Source of the DNA: UBA7803 sp040219135
GTDB lineage: Bacteria > Pseudomonadota > Gammaproteobacteria > Pseudomonadales > Azotimanducaceae
Length of the DNA stretch: 64,000 bases
Reading direction: 5' to 3'
NCBI GenBank assembly: GCA_040219135.1
Contig: JAVJTA010000015.1
Span: forward strand, 310,001 to 374,000
Part shown: piece by piece, positions 18,874-27,806 of the stretch
Numbering within the stretch: position 1 is the first letter of the stretch
Layout of the letters: every line of letters starts with the position of its first letter
The notes under the pieces: generated by a model
What the model saw: the letters and a program-made list of their open reading frames with translations, nothing else
Told to the model about the DNA's origin: nothing
The model's database searches: none
Program-made: the position numbers and the translations under genes

Positions 18874-20763
18874 TCAGCCCGAGAAGCCGTTGCCGCTCGC
18901 TGTGGCGAGCTCCTCCAGTTGCGCCGAAGCCAGCAGCCAGCCTTCCTCCGCGATCTCCAGCGTGCGCCGCAGGCGGCCGGATTCCGCCAGCAGAGCATCG
19001 AGTTCCTCGGCCGGCAGGTTCTGGTAGACCTGGGGATCCGCCAGCCGCGCCTCGACGGCTTCGAGGCGTTTGCCGACCGACTCCATCTCCCGTTCCTGCT
19101 GGCGGATCTGGTCGCGCAGCGGCTTCTCCCGGCGTCTCTGCTCGGCCGCGCTGCGGCGCTCCTCGCGGCGATCGTGCTGGGCCGGCCGGCGGCCGGAGCC
19201 CGATTGCCGGCTCGACGTGTAGCTGTCCAGGTCATCGCCATACGTACTCACGGTGCCGTTCTCCACCAGCCACAGCTCGTCGACGCTGCGCTTCAGCAGG
19301 CTGCGGTCGTGAGAAACCAGCAGCAGGGCGCCGGTGTAGTCCTGCAGGGCCAGGCTCAGGGCCTCGCGCATGTCCAGATCGAGGTGGTTGGTCGGTTCGT
19401 CCAGTACCAGCAGGGCCGGCTGGGTGAGGGCGATCATGGCGAGGGCGAGGCGGGCCTTCTCGCCGCCGGAGTAGGTGGCGACGGGCCGTTCCGCCTGGGT
19501 TCCGGAGAACCCCCAGCTGCCGAGGTAGTCCCGGCACCACTGTTCACGCCGGGTCGGGTGGGCATCGGCGAGTTGCCGCAGGGCGCTGCGGTCGGCGCGC
19601 AGGGTTTCCAGCTGATGCTGGGCGAAATAGCCGACCTTCGCGTGCTGGCCACGCACCAGTTCGCCGCTGAGCGGTTCGAGCACGCCGACCAGACACTTCA
19701 GCAGCGTGCTCTTGCCGGCACCATTGACGCCGAGAACGCCGATCCGGGCGCCGGGCAGCACCGACCGGCGGATGTCTCTGAGTACCGGAGCGTCGTCGTA
19801 GCCGAGGCTGACGTCATCCAGCACGAGCAGCGGATTGGACATCTTGTCGGGGTTGGTGAAGCTGAACTGATAGGGCGAGTCCGCGTGCACCGGGGCCGCG
19901 GTCTGCATCCGCTCCAGGGCTTTGATCCGGCTCTGTACCTGGCGGGCTTTGCTGGCCTTGGCCCGGAACCGGTCGATGAAGGTCTGCATGTGGCGCATTT
20001 CCGCCTGCTGCTTGTCGAACGCCGCCTGCTGGTGCAGCAGTTTCTCGGCGCGCTGGCGTTCGAAGGCGGAGTAGTTGCCGCGATAGGTGTCGGCCCGGCC
20101 GTGGTGCAGATGGATGGTGTGATCGGTGACCGCATCCAGGAAGTCGCGATCGTGGGCGATGATCACCAGGGTACCTTCGAATCGGATCAGCCAGCTCTCC
20201 AGCCAGAGCGTGGTGTCCAGGTCCAGGTGGTTGGTCGGCTCATCGAGCAGCAGCAGATCGGCGGGACACATCAACGCCTGGGCCAGATTGGCTCGAATCC
20301 GCCAGCCGCCGGAGAAGGCCTGGAACGGTCTGCCGAAATCGTCGGCGGAGAAGCCCAGGCCATTGAGAATCTCGCCGGCCCGCGCCTCGGCCTCGTAGCC
20401 GCCGAGATCGGCGAGGGTGCCGTGCAGCCGCGCCAGCTCCAGTGGTTCGTCGTGACCCTCGGCGACGGCGATGCGCCGCTGCACGTCGCGCAGCTCGCGA
20501 TGGCCATCGATCACGTAGTCGAGGATCGGCCGATCGGTCACGTCGACCTGCTGCGCCATGTGGGCGATGCGCCAGTCGGCGGGCACCCGCACCTCGCCGG
20601 CGTCGGCATGCAGACGGCCGAGCAGCAGGTCGAACAGCGTCGATTTGCCTGCCCCGTTGCGACCGACCAGGGCGACCTTCTGGCCGGTGTGGATGGTGCA
20701 GGAGAGCTGCGCGAACAGCGGCGTCTCGCCGCGCGCCAGCGAGATGTCGATGGCCTGGAGCAT
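18874..20763 (-). CDS. ABC-F family ATPase (YheS-like)
   Basis: 629 residues, two ABC ATPase domains and no membrane segment, so a soluble ribosome-associated ABC-F protein. Walker A motifs VGRNGAGKSTLF (about 34-45) and LGVNGAGKSTLL (about 345), signature motifs FSGGWRIR and YSGGEKAR, and Walker B LLLDEPTNHLDLDT and LVLDEPTNHLDLDM. The inter-domain linker is followed by a C-terminal coiled coil (about 545-610). Length and C-terminus fit E. coli YheS. Convergent with the PDZ gene, 6 bases apart. Confidence 0.9.
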   Translation of the reverse strand: MLQAIDISLARGETPLFAQLSCTIHTGQKVALVGRNGAGKSTLFDLLLGRLHADAGEVRVPADWRIAHMAQQVDVTDRPILDYVIDGHRELRDVQRRIAVAEGHDEPLELARLHGTLADLGGYEAEARAGEILNGLGFSADDFGRPFQAFSGGWRIRANLAQALMCPADLLLLDEPTNHLDLDTTLWLESWLIRFEGTLVIIAHDRDFLDAVTDHTIHLHHGRADTYRGNYSAFERQRAEKLLHQQAAFDKQQAEMRHMQTFIDRFRAKASKARQVQSRIKALERMQTAAPVHADSPYQFSFTNPDKMSNPLLVLDDVSLGYDDAPVLRDIRRSVLPGARIGVLGVNGAGKSTLLKCLVGVLEPLSGELVRGQHAKVGYFAQHQLETLRADRSALRQLADAHPTRREQWCRDYLGSWGFSGTQAERPVATYSGGEKARLALAMIALTQPALLVLDEPTNHLDLDMREALSLALQDYTGALLLVSHDRSLLKRSVDELWLVENGTVSTYGDDLDSYTSSRQSGSGRRPAQHDRREERRSAAEQRRREKPLRDQIRQQEREMESVGKRLEAVEARLADPQVYQNLPAEELDALLAESGRLRRTLEIAEEGWLLASAQLEELATASGNGFSG

Positions 20764-20807
20764 GATGCGTCGGAGGTGGCCTGCGCCTCTGGGACGCGCA
20801 GTCTACC

Positions 20808-21569
20808 TCAAGCCGTGAGCGAACGGTCCTGGGGTGTCCGGCGGCCCGCGGCGCGCGGCTGCACATGCGCATCCCGCAGTCGGCCTTCCGCCACTTTCGG
20901 CTGCGCGTCGATCCAGCGGGTCAGTTCCCACCAGGCCGGCGCTTCCTTGCGTGCGGCGCGGGAATCGATCATGTCGATGATGCCCTTGCCGAGTTCGGCG
21001 GCTTCCATGTACACCGGGCTGTCGCGGAAGGTCGCTACCGTCGGCACGTCGAGGCAGGCGAGGAAATGCTGCAGCTTGGCGTGGGTCTCTGTGTTCGGCT
21101 GCACCCGGTTGGCGATGACGCCGAGCGGCCGGGGCGCGGAACGGAAAGCCCGATGGGTGACCAGCTCGGTGATGAAGCGGCTGCCCGCCTGAATGTCGAT
21201 GGACGACGGCTGCAGCGGCACCAGCACGATGTCGGTCTGTTTCAGCAGCAGTTCCAGATCCCGATCGCGGGCGTTGGAGTGGCCGTCGACGATCACCCGA
21301 TCGACGTCTGGCGGCATCCGGTTCTGGAATGCCTGGGTCTGATACATGCTGGAACGCCGATGCGCGGGGACCAGGTGGACCCGGGGCAGGGCGGGATCAC
21401 GTTGTTCGGCCCAGTAGGTACTCGAGGCCTGGGGATCGTTGTCCATGAGCGCCACGGTGTGTTTGGCGCTGGCGAAGGCGACGGCGAGATTGGTGGCGAT
21501 GGTGGTCTTGCCGCAACCACCTTTACCGTTTATGACAAGTACACGTCGTGCTTGTGGATCCATTGTCAT
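20808..21569 (-). CDS. Orphan ParA/MinD-superfamily ATPase
   Basis: 253 residues from the ATG at 21569. Deviant Walker A NGKGGCGKTTIATNLA (about 14-29) with the signature lysine, switch I-like DNDPQASSTYW, and VIVDGHSN in place of the usual D-x-P-P of Walker B. No parB gene or parS-like palindrome is adjacent, so it is not obviously a chromosome or plasmid partition system; MipZ-like or cargo-positioning ParA proteins are alternatives. Upstream in-frame starts would add 21 unconserved residues. Confidence 0.8.
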   Translation of the reverse strand: MTMDPQARRVLVINGKGGCGKTTIATNLAVAFASAKHTVALMDNDPQASSTYWAEQRDPALPRVHLVPAHRRSSMYQTQAFQNRMPPDVDRVIVDGHSNARDRDLELLLKQTDIVLVPLQPSSIDIQAGSRFITELVTHRAFRSAPRPLGVIANRVQPNTETHAKLQHFLACLDVPTVATFRDSPVYMEAAELGKGIIDMIDSRAARKEAPAWWELTRWIDAQPKVAEGRLRDAHVQPRAAGRRTPQDRSLTA

Positions 21570-21888
21570 GCAGCCCTTCGTTCCTCGGCGGGCCGAACTG
21601 CGCAGGTTCGGGAACGCCAAGTATCCTTTCACCCGTCGGCGATGGGCCCCATCGGCCGCGATCGCTCCCCCGGGTCAGTCTTCCTCGGTCCCTCGTGCGT
21701 CTTCGCGCCGAGTGGGTTAATTATCTGTTTCGAGGCCCGCTGTTAGCGGTTGGGACTAACCTGTGGATAACTATAACACCGGGTTCTCGGAAATCGCTAT
21801 ACGCTCAGAGAACATTTTGTCAACAAGAGGTTAGCGCAGATTCGCAGCAACCGCTTTAAGTCCGCGGACGGCTGTCCGGTGATCGGAA
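21570..21888. other. Non-coding, locally AT-rich stretch upstream of parA-like gene
   Basis: About 320 bases between the ParA start and the WD40-type gene. The segment 21715-21850 is clearly richer in A+T than the surroundings and contains an exact DnaA-box 9-mer (21763-21771) and an imperfect GTTAG/CTAAC inverted pair around 21742-21760. It probably carries the parA promoter (minus strand). No ORF with coding character was found. Confidence 0.5.
21763..21771 (-). promoter_or_regulatory. DnaA-box-like 9-mer
   Basis: TGTGGATAA, the exact reverse complement of the consensus TTATCCACA, in an AT-rich gap upstream of the orphan parA. A single box, so this is not an origin; it could be a titration or regulatory site, or chance. 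Confidence 0.4.
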
Positions 21889-22872
21889 TCAGCCTCGCCG
21901 AAGCTCCAGCAGGCGTCCATCGCCGGCCAGGGCGTAGAAGCGATCGGTCGACGCAGAGAAGCCCACCGCCAGCATGGCGGCCCCCGAGGCCTGCCAGGGG
22001 TTGCGGGAGGGCGTGTTCCAGCGCTGCAGGCGACGACCCGTAGTGACGTCCCAGAGATCGACCGTGCGGTTGACGTAGCCCACCAGCAGGCGTCGTTCGT
22101 CCGCCGAGAAGCGTGCGCTGGTGACCCCGCGATTCTGTTCCGAGATCAGCAGCACGCGCTCTCCGGAGGCGCCGTCGTACACGGCCACGGTGCGACCCTG
22201 GCTGGCGGCGAAAGCCAGGCGTCCCTGGGGAGACAGCGCCACCACCCGCACCGGGTTGTCCTGCTGGAATCGCTGTACTGCGGCGCCGCTCTCGGTATCC
22301 CAGAGCACGGCGGTTTCGTCATCGCTGCCGGTCAACGCCCAGCGCCCGTCCGCCGACAGATCGACGCTGCCCACCACGCCTTCGTGGAGCAGGGTGTGAA
22401 GATGGCGTCCGTCGTCCGCGTCGAACAGCACGGCACTGTGATCGGCCAGTCCCATGAGCACGCGGCCGTCGTTGCCGATGGCAACGTCCAGGGCGGAACC
22501 CGGCGTGGTCCAGTAGGCGAGCGCATCGCCGCTGCGGGTATCCCACACCACCAGCGTACGCGGATCCGTGGTCACCGCCCGGGTACCGTCCGCAGAGAAT
22601 TCGGCGGCCACCAGGTTGGAGAATTCCCCCGCCGCGTGGTTCCAGTTGAACAGCCGCTCGTGGCCGATGGTTCGCCACAGGCTGCCACCGTGATTCAACG
22701 ACCCCACCAGCGCGAGGTCGGATCCTTCCGACAGGGCGGCCGCAAACACACCCTGCGCCGCCAGTTCGAAGGTGGCGGTTGGTTTGGGCCCCCCGCCGCA
22801 GCCGTAGCCGGCCAGGGTCAGGAGCATCAGGATGAGTACATGGGTCGGGCGCACGGCTTCCAGGGATGGCAA
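21889..22872 (-). CDS. WD40-repeat-like beta-propeller protein, probably a lipoprotein
   Basis: 327 residues. Hydrophobic N-terminal signal (11-25) ending LTLAGYGCGGG; the Cys at about 25 could be lipidated, although the -3 to -1 residues are not a textbook lipobox. After that come about six WD-like units with motifs such as ADGTRAVTTDPRTLVVWDTRSG, ADGRWALTGSDDETAVLWDTESG and ADERRLLVGYVNRTVDLWDVTTG. Probably a periplasmic scaffold; no partner is indicated. Divergent from rsd. Confidence 0.75.
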   Translation of the reverse strand: MPSLEAVRPTHVLILMLLTLAGYGCGGGPKPTATFELAAQGVFAAALSEGSDLALVGSLNHGGSLWRTIGHERLFNWNHAAGEFSNLVAAEFSADGTRAVTTDPRTLVVWDTRSGDALAYWTTPGSALDVAIGNDGRVLMGLADHSAVLFDADDGRHLHTLLHEGVVGSVDLSADGRWALTGSDDETAVLWDTESGAAVQRFQQDNPVRVVALSPQGRLAFAASQGRTVAVYDGASGERVLLISEQNRGVTSARFSADERRLLVGYVNRTVDLWDVTTGRRLQRWNTPSRNPWQASGAAMLAVGFSASTDRFYALAGDGRLLELRRG

Positions 22873-22975
22873 CGATCTCTGTCAGTGTAGACGGAGGATT
22901 CCGGCGGACTGCGGTGGCTGGCACGTTTTCGAAACGGGGCTATCTTTTCCTCAAGAACAAGAGAGGGAATCACAC

Positions 22976-23401
22976 ATGGAAATCGCCACCGAAACCAACC
23001 GCCGTCTGGCCACCGCCACCGCGGACAGCTACTTCAGCCAGGCAGATCAATCCTTCGGCCAGTGCCGTCAGCGCCTGATCAGCTATCTGGTGAAGCTGAA
23101 CCACGCGCTCAACGATGACCTGCCGGACCTTTCCCACGCGCTGCTGTCGCGGTTCTGCGATTCGCTGGTGGACTACCTGTCGGCCGGCCACTTCCGGGTG
23201 TTTCAGCGCCTGTCGCTGCCGGGCCAGGCCTACGCTGCGATCGAGGCGACGACCCAGGCCGGCATTCTCTTCAACGACCGCTTCGGCGCGCTCGCCGAAG
23301 TCCGTGTTCCAGAGGTCAAAGCCGCCCTGGAGCAGATGGCTCAGGTGCTTTCGGAACGCTTCGAGCTGGAAGATCAGCTGCTCTACGCCGAGATCCACTG
23401 A
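22976..23401 (+). CDS. rsd: Rsd/AlgQ anti-sigma-70 regulator
   Basis: Binds the housekeeping sigma factor in stationary phase. 141 residues from the ATG at 22976 with AGAGGG upstream. All-helical family pattern: RRLISYLVKLNHALNDDLPDLSHALLSRFCDSLVDYLSAGHFRVFQRL, ending in SERFELEDQLLYAEIH. Next to dsbB, as algQ is in Pseudomonas, but convergent and separated from the hem genes by about 14 kb here. Confidence 0.85.
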   Translation: MEIATETNRRLATATADSYFSQADQSFGQCRQRLISYLVKLNHALNDDLPDLSHALLSRFCDSLVDYLSAGHFRVFQRLSLPGQAYAAIEATTQAGILFNDRFGALAEVRVPEVKAALEQMAQVLSERFELEDQLLYAEIH

Positions 23402-23449
23402 CCCGGCGCCCAGACCGCTTCACGAGGTACTCGAGCGCCCGCCGGCCCT

Positions 23450-23941
23450 TCAGGCCGGCGCTCGGTTACCAGCCCGCAGCTGCAGCACCGCCAGCAGCGC
23501 CAGCGCGACGAAGCCCAGCAGGGCCCAGCCCGGCAGGGAAACGCCGACGAAGGTCCAGCCCACGTCCGCGCAGTCACCGGTCCCTCGGGTCATGGCGGCC
23601 AGCACGTCGCTCATCGGCAGGGCCTCGATCATGTAATCGATGCCGGGTCCGCAGGCGGGTACCTGATCGGCCGGCAGGCTCTGCAGATACAGTTGGCGGA
23701 TGGCGAAACCGGCGCCGGTGACTGCCGAGGCGAGACTCAACAGCGGGTAGATGCCCCAGCGCGGGTCGTGCAGCAGCCCGACCACCGCGAACAGTCCGGC
23801 GCCGAAGAACCAGATCCGTTGCATCAGGCACAGCGGACAGGGCGCCATGGCGAACAGATGCTCCATGACCAGGGCGCCGAACAGCAGCGCGCCGGACAGG
23901 GCGAGGGTGCACAGGGCGAAGGATTCGGAACGGGCCATCAT
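23450..23941 (-). CDS. dsbB: Disulfide bond formation protein B
   Basis: Inner-membrane quinone reductase that re-oxidises DsbA. 163 residues with four hydrophobic helices. Catalytic cysteine pairs are CPLC (Cys35/Cys38 in MAPCPLCLMQR) and Cys97/Cys124 in the second periplasmic loop (PACGPGIDYM ... GTGDCADVGW). The MMARSES start at 23941 overlaps the stop of the quinone oxidoreductase, so the two are co-translated. An upstream in-frame extension reads into that gene and is spurious. Confidence 0.93.
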   Translation of the reverse strand: MMARSESFALCTLALSGALLFGALVMEHLFAMAPCPLCLMQRIWFFGAGLFAVVGLLHDPRWGIYPLLSLASAVTGAGFAIRQLYLQSLPADQVPACGPGIDYMIEALPMSDVLAAMTRGTGDCADVGWTFVGVSLPGWALLGFVALALLAVLQLRAGNRAPA

Positions 23942-24915
23942 CGGACGTTCACCACGACCTTGCCGATCGCGCGGCGTTCCATCAGGCAGCGCAGAGCCGG
24001 CGCATACTCGGCGAGGGGGTATTCCGCACCCACCAGCGGATCGATCTTGCCGCCTTCGTAGAAGTCGAGAATCTCCGCGAAGTTGGCGGCGGCCTCTTCC
24101 GGCGCTTTGGCCGACCAGGCGCCGAAGAACACGCCCACCAGCTGACAGCTCTTCAGCAGGATCAGGTTGATAGGCACTTTCGGTATGTCCCCGGCGGCGA
24201 ACCCGATCACCAGAATCCGCCCGTACCAGTTGATGCAGCGCATGCACTGATCGAACAGGGCGCCGCCCACCGGGTCGTAGATGACGTCGGCGCCCTTGCC
24301 GTCAGTGAGCGCTTTCACCTTCTCCTTCATCTCGCCGTCCGAGTAGTCGATGAGCTCATCGGCACCCGCGGCGCTGGCCGCGGCCAGCTTTTCGGCGCTG
24401 CTGGCGGCGGCGATCACCCTGGCACCCATGGCCTTTCCGAGTTCCACGGCTGCCAGACCGACGCCGCCGGCGGCGCCGAGTACCAGCAGGGTTTCGCCCG
24501 GCCTGAGACCGGCCCGCTGCTTGAGCGCGTAGTAGGACGTGCCGTAGGTGGTGCTGATTCCCGATGCCTGCTGAAAGGTCATGCCTTCCGGGATGCGGCG
24601 CAGGGCGCGTTCCTTCATGACCACCTGTTCGGCGAATCCACCTACGCCAATACCGCCGAATACCCGGTCGCCGACGGCGAAACGCGACACCCCAGCGCCG
24701 ACGGCGGCCACGGTTCCCGCGACTTCGCCGCCCGGTGAGAACGGGAACGGCGGCTGGCTCTGGTATTTCCCCTGAATCATCAGGACATCGGGGAAATTCA
24801 GCCCGCAGGCGTGAACGTCGATCAACACGTCATTGCGGTCCGGCTCCGGGGACGCAACGTCCTCCAGAACCAGGTTCTCGGGTGGACCGAAGTTCTTGCA
24901 CAGCACGGCCTTCAT
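23938..24915 (-). CDS. NADPH:quinone oxidoreductase-like MDR enzyme
   Basis: 325 residues of the zinc-free medium-chain dehydrogenase/reductase family. GroES-like N-terminal half (DVLIDVHACGLNFPDVLMIQGKYQ, FSPGGEVAGTV) and a Rossmann half with VLGAAGGVGLAAVELGKAMGARV at about 145-167. No structural zinc cysteine cluster. It may act on quinones or enoyl substrates; the exact substrate cannot be read. Overlaps dsbB by 4 bases, which suggests a shared redox function. Confidence 0.85.
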   Translation of the reverse strand: MKAVLCKNFGPPENLVLEDVASPEPDRNDVLIDVHACGLNFPDVLMIQGKYQSQPPFPFSPGGEVAGTVAAVGAGVSRFAVGDRVFGGIGVGGFAEQVVMKERALRRIPEGMTFQQASGISTTYGTSYYALKQRAGLRPGETLLVLGAAGGVGLAAVELGKAMGARVIAAASSAEKLAAASAAGADELIDYSDGEMKEKVKALTDGKGADVIYDPVGGALFDQCMRCINWYGRILVIGFAAGDIPKVPINLILLKSCQLVGVFFGAWSAKAPEEAAANFAEILDFYEGGKIDPLVGAEYPLAEYAPALRCLMERRAIGKVVVNVR

Positions 24916-25041
24916 GCGGGTTCCTCTATGGAGATTCGGGAGCGCTCACTGCGCGAGCATCCTTTTTGGCCCCGTAAGGGTACTGGCCGGGTCTGCAGCG
25001 TCAACTATCCTTGCAACAGACAGCGAGGTCAGGGTCTGAAG

Positions 25042-25521
25042 ATGATCGAAAGGGTGAGGCATCTCCGCGATGCCGTCGGCGTCCAGGTCGGCGTCCAGGT
25101 CGGCGTCCAAGTCGGCATGCACGTCGGCATCGCGGCCATGGTGTGGTTGCTGGCCGCTGCCGGTGCCGTTGCCGCGGAAGTCGAGGCTTCTGAAGACGTG
25201 GTATACGTGCCGCTGCAGCCTGCGTTCGTCACCAACTTCGGTGACGCCACCGACGGCCGGCTGTCGTTCGTGAAGGCGGACGTGTCGGTGCGGGTGAGCA
25301 GCGACGATGCCGCATCTGCGACCCAGTACCACCTGCCGGCGCTGCGCAACTCGCTGATTCTGCTGCTCGCTCGCCAGGACGAGTCCTCGGTCTCGACCGG
25401 CGCCGGCCGCGAGGCCATCCGCGCCGAGGCGCTGGCGGAGATGCGCGCCATACTCGAGGCAGAAGAGGGCCAGCCTTACATCGAGGACGTTCTGTTCACG
25501 AACTTTATTGTTCAGCGCTAA
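25042..25521 (+). CDS. FliL-like exported or membrane-anchored protein
   Basis: 159 residues. Hydrophobic segment at about 30-46 (IAAMVWLLAAAGAVAA), then a FliL-domain pattern: YVPLQPAFVTNFGDATDGRLSFVKADVSVRVSS, LPALRNSLILLLARQD, EALAEMRAILEAEEG and a C-terminal YIEDVLFTNFIVQR. No other flagellar gene is nearby, so a flagellar role is doubtful; it is one of the stand-alone FliL-like proteins. The first 25 codons are a decaying 12-bp tandem repeat, and the ATG at 25117 (134 residues, signal-peptide-like) is an alternative start. Confidence 0.7.
   Translation: MIERVRHLRDAVGVQVGVQVGVQVGMHVGIAAMVWLLAAAGAVAAEVEASEDVVYVPLQPAFVTNFGDATDGRLSFVKADVSVRVSSDDAASATQYHLPALRNSLILLLARQDESSVSTGAGREAIRAEALAEMRAILEAEEGQPYIEDVLFTNFIVQR
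25075..25134. repeat. Five-unit 12-bp tandem repeat inside the FliL-like N-terminus
   Basis: Units GTCGGCGTCCAG (25075, 25087), GTCGGCGTCCAA (25099), GTCGGCATGCAC (25111), GTCGGCATCGCG (25123). In frame it encodes VGVQ-type repeats. Length change in multiples of 12 would keep the reading frame. Confidence 0.85.
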
Positions 25522-25586
25522 CGTGCCGCCGCGGGCGCCGTTCAGCGCTAGCGCGCCGCCGCGGGCGCTGTTCAGCGCTGACGCGC
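25510..25586. repeat. 30-bp tandem repeat spanning the FliL-like stop codon
   Basis: Units starting GTTCAGCGCT at 25510, 25540 and 25570; the first two are almost identical over 30 bases (both end in GCCGCCGCGGGCGC plus one base), the third is partial. They lie between the convergent FliL-like and acpH genes and include the FliL-like stop. Confidence 0.8.
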
Positions 25587-26192
25587 TCAGGCGCTGCGCT
25601 GTGCCAGCCAGGCGCTGGCATGGCGCACCAGGTCGGGGAAGTAGTCGAGGAAGTCGGCTTCGAGTCCCGGTAGCGCTCGGGCGACGGCTTCCTGGACGGA
25701 GTCGTCGAGATTTTCCCGGCGCAGCCGCCGGGTGATGGAGCGCAGCCCGCCGTGCATGGCCTCGGCGTCGCGATAGGCCGTCAGCAGATCCCGCTCCTGC
25801 ATCCAGTCGAAGAAACGCAGACCCGCGGGCGGCAGTCGATCGCTGTGGGTGGCGATGGCCAAGTACGCCCGGGCGCTGAATTCAGGCAGCGCCTGGGGAT
25901 GAAAACGCTGCCAGTGCCGGGCCAGCAGATGGTCGGCCACCACGTCGACGAAGATCGGTGCGAACCGTCTCAGCTCCGGCGGAAAGCGGTCGCAGCTGCG
26001 GCGGATCAGCGGGTGCTGGTTGCTGTAGGCGTCGATACGGCGGTGCAGCCGCACGCCTTCCGCCAGCGCCGCGGGCAGCGAATCGGGTACCGGTCCCTTG
26101 ACGAAGTCGCCGAGAAAGCCGCCGGCGATGAGATCCGGATGGGTGACCTCGACGGCGCGGTCGGGGATCAGGCAGTGGGCGAGGAAGTTCAC
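25587..26192 (-). CDS. acpH: Acyl carrier protein phosphodiesterase
   Basis: Removes phosphopantetheine from ACP. 201 residues, close to E. coli AcpH. Family motifs: MNFLAHCLI at the start, LIAGGFLGDFVKG (22-34), LHRRIDAYSNQHPLIRRS and FVDVVADHLLARHW with the metal-binding His/Asp set. 3' neighbour of gshA on the same strand. Confidence 0.9.
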   Translation of the reverse strand: MNFLAHCLIPDRAVEVTHPDLIAGGFLGDFVKGPVPDSLPAALAEGVRLHRRIDAYSNQHPLIRRSCDRFPPELRRFAPIFVDVVADHLLARHWQRFHPQALPEFSARAYLAIATHSDRLPPAGLRFFDWMQERDLLTAYRDAEAMHGGLRSITRRLRRENLDDSVQEAVARALPGLEADFLDYFPDLVRHASAWLAQRSA

Positions 26193-26213
26193 GGGCGTGG
26201 GCCCACGGCGGGC

Positions 26214-27773
26214 TCAGCCGACCGCCAGGTAGCGCTCGAGAAAGACATCGAACGGTTCGTCGTCCGCGGCCTCCAGCCGCGCCTGCTCGGCCAGGGATTC
26301 GGCGGCCTCGGCTTCGTAGACGGCAAGCTGCTCCGGCAGCAGCGGGTGCTCGTCGAAGTAGCCCTTGTGGGCGATGGATTGATTCATCGCGAAGCGGAAG
26401 AACGGAATGCTCTGGGCAGCCATGATGTCGAGGATTCGGGCCGACGGGGTGAGGGCCGGGTCGAGGGCTTTCTGGCGCTGCTCTTCCCAGGTGCGGGTGT
26501 AGTCGCTGCCGCCGTGGGCTGCATCCAGGGCTTCGGCCAGAGGCCGGCAGCTCTCGAGGATCTGCTCCGACCAGGCCTCCCGGGTCACGCTGGCGCCGCG
26601 GTGGCTGAGAGTCAGCCCCGGGCGGCGGCCGTCTTCCACGATCTTGAGCTGGTTCTCGCCCATGACCTGACTCTCCTGCTCGCTGTCCGCCGGGCTCGGC
26701 GCCAGCAGGCAGAACAGCAGGAAGATGTCGAGAAAGCGCATCTCCGGCACGTCGATGCCCACCTGCAGGAACGGATTCAGGTCGAGGCAGCGCACCTCGA
26801 CGTACTCTACGCCGCGTTCGGTCAGCGCATGCAGCGGCCGTTCGCCGCTGTGCACCGGCTGTTTCGGCCGGATGGTGCCGTAGAACTCGTTCTCGATCTG
26901 CAGCAGCGAGGTGTTGAGCTGTCGGTACTCGTCGTTCACCTTGACCCCGATCTGCTCGTAGGGGCCATAGGACTGGGTCAGCGCCTGGCGCATGGAGCGA
27001 GCGTACTGGTCGAGGCTGTTGTAGGAGATGTGCAGCTGACTCTGGGCGTCACTCTGATAGCCGAGCCGACCCATGCGCAGCGACGTCGCGTAGGGCAGGT
27101 ACAGCGATCCCTCGTCGAAGCTCTCGAGCGGGTGGGGCCGGTTCTTCACGAACGATTTGCACAGGGCTGGCGATGCGCCGAACAGGTAGATCAGCAGCCA
27201 CGAGTAGCGCCGGAAGTTGCGGATCAGACCGAAGTAGCTCTGGGTCCGGAAGGTCGTGTCGGCGCGCGCACCCGCGGCACCTGCGAATACCGGCCAGAAC
27301 GCGTCGGCTACCGAGAAGTTGTAGTGGATGCCCGAGATGGTCTGCATCAGCCGTCCGTAGCGGTTGCCGAGGCCCAGACGGTAGACGGTCTTCGCCCGCG
27401 CGATGTTTGCGCTGCCGTAGCGGCCGACCGGGATTTCCGCATCGCTGCCGAGCACACACGGCATGCTGGCCGTCCACATCAGCTCTTCGCCGATGCCGCG
27501 GTAGACGAAACGGTGCACGTCCTCGAGCTGGGCCAGTGCCGCTTCCGGCGAGTCGTGCACGGCGGTGATCAGTTCGAGCTGAGATTCCGAGAAATCCGTG
27601 GTGATCTGTGGATGGGTCAGCGGCGATCCGAGGTATCTCGGATGGGGCTGCTGGGACAGCGTGCCGTCCGGGCGGACGCGCAGGCTCTCCTTCTCGATGC
27701 CGCGGCGCAGCGAGCGCAGCACGCCGGGGCTGCGCTCGAGCGTCCGGAGGACCTCTGTCGGGACTGTGGTCAA
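26214..27773 (-). CDS. gshA: Glutamate-cysteine ligase
   Basis: First step of glutathione synthesis: joins glutamate and cysteine using ATP. 519 residues, matching the proteobacterial GshA family (E. coli 518). Landmarks: RRGIEKESLRV near the N-terminus, THPQITTDFSESQLELIT, PVGRYGSANIARAKTVYRLGLGNRYG, GIHYNFSV, and EVRCLDLNPFLQVGID. The gene sits between pckA and acpH, all on the minus strand. Confidence 0.96.
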   Translation of the reverse strand: MTTVPTEVLRTLERSPGVLRSLRRGIEKESLRVRPDGTLSQQPHPRYLGSPLTHPQITTDFSESQLELITAVHDSPEAALAQLEDVHRFVYRGIGEELMWTASMPCVLGSDAEIPVGRYGSANIARAKTVYRLGLGNRYGRLMQTISGIHYNFSVADAFWPVFAGAAGARADTTFRTQSYFGLIRNFRRYSWLLIYLFGASPALCKSFVKNRPHPLESFDEGSLYLPYATSLRMGRLGYQSDAQSQLHISYNSLDQYARSMRQALTQSYGPYEQIGVKVNDEYRQLNTSLLQIENEFYGTIRPKQPVHSGERPLHALTERGVEYVEVRCLDLNPFLQVGIDVPEMRFLDIFLLFCLLAPSPADSEQESQVMGENQLKIVEDGRRPGLTLSHRGASVTREAWSEQILESCRPLAEALDAAHGGSDYTRTWEEQRQKALDPALTPSARILDIMAAQSIPFFRFAMNQSIAHKGYFDEHPLLPEQLAVYEAEAAESLAEQARLEAADDEPFDVFLERYLAVG

Positions 27774-27806
27774 GGAGATGGCCCCACGAAAGTGGGACTA
27801 GATTAG

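Noticed and set aside
21763..21771. Replication origin
   Set aside because: Only one DnaA box, and no dnaA, dnaN, gidA or rep gene is near.
25042..25521. Flagellar operon member
   Set aside because: No fliM, fliN, motA or other flagellar gene in the window; only the FliL-like domain is present.
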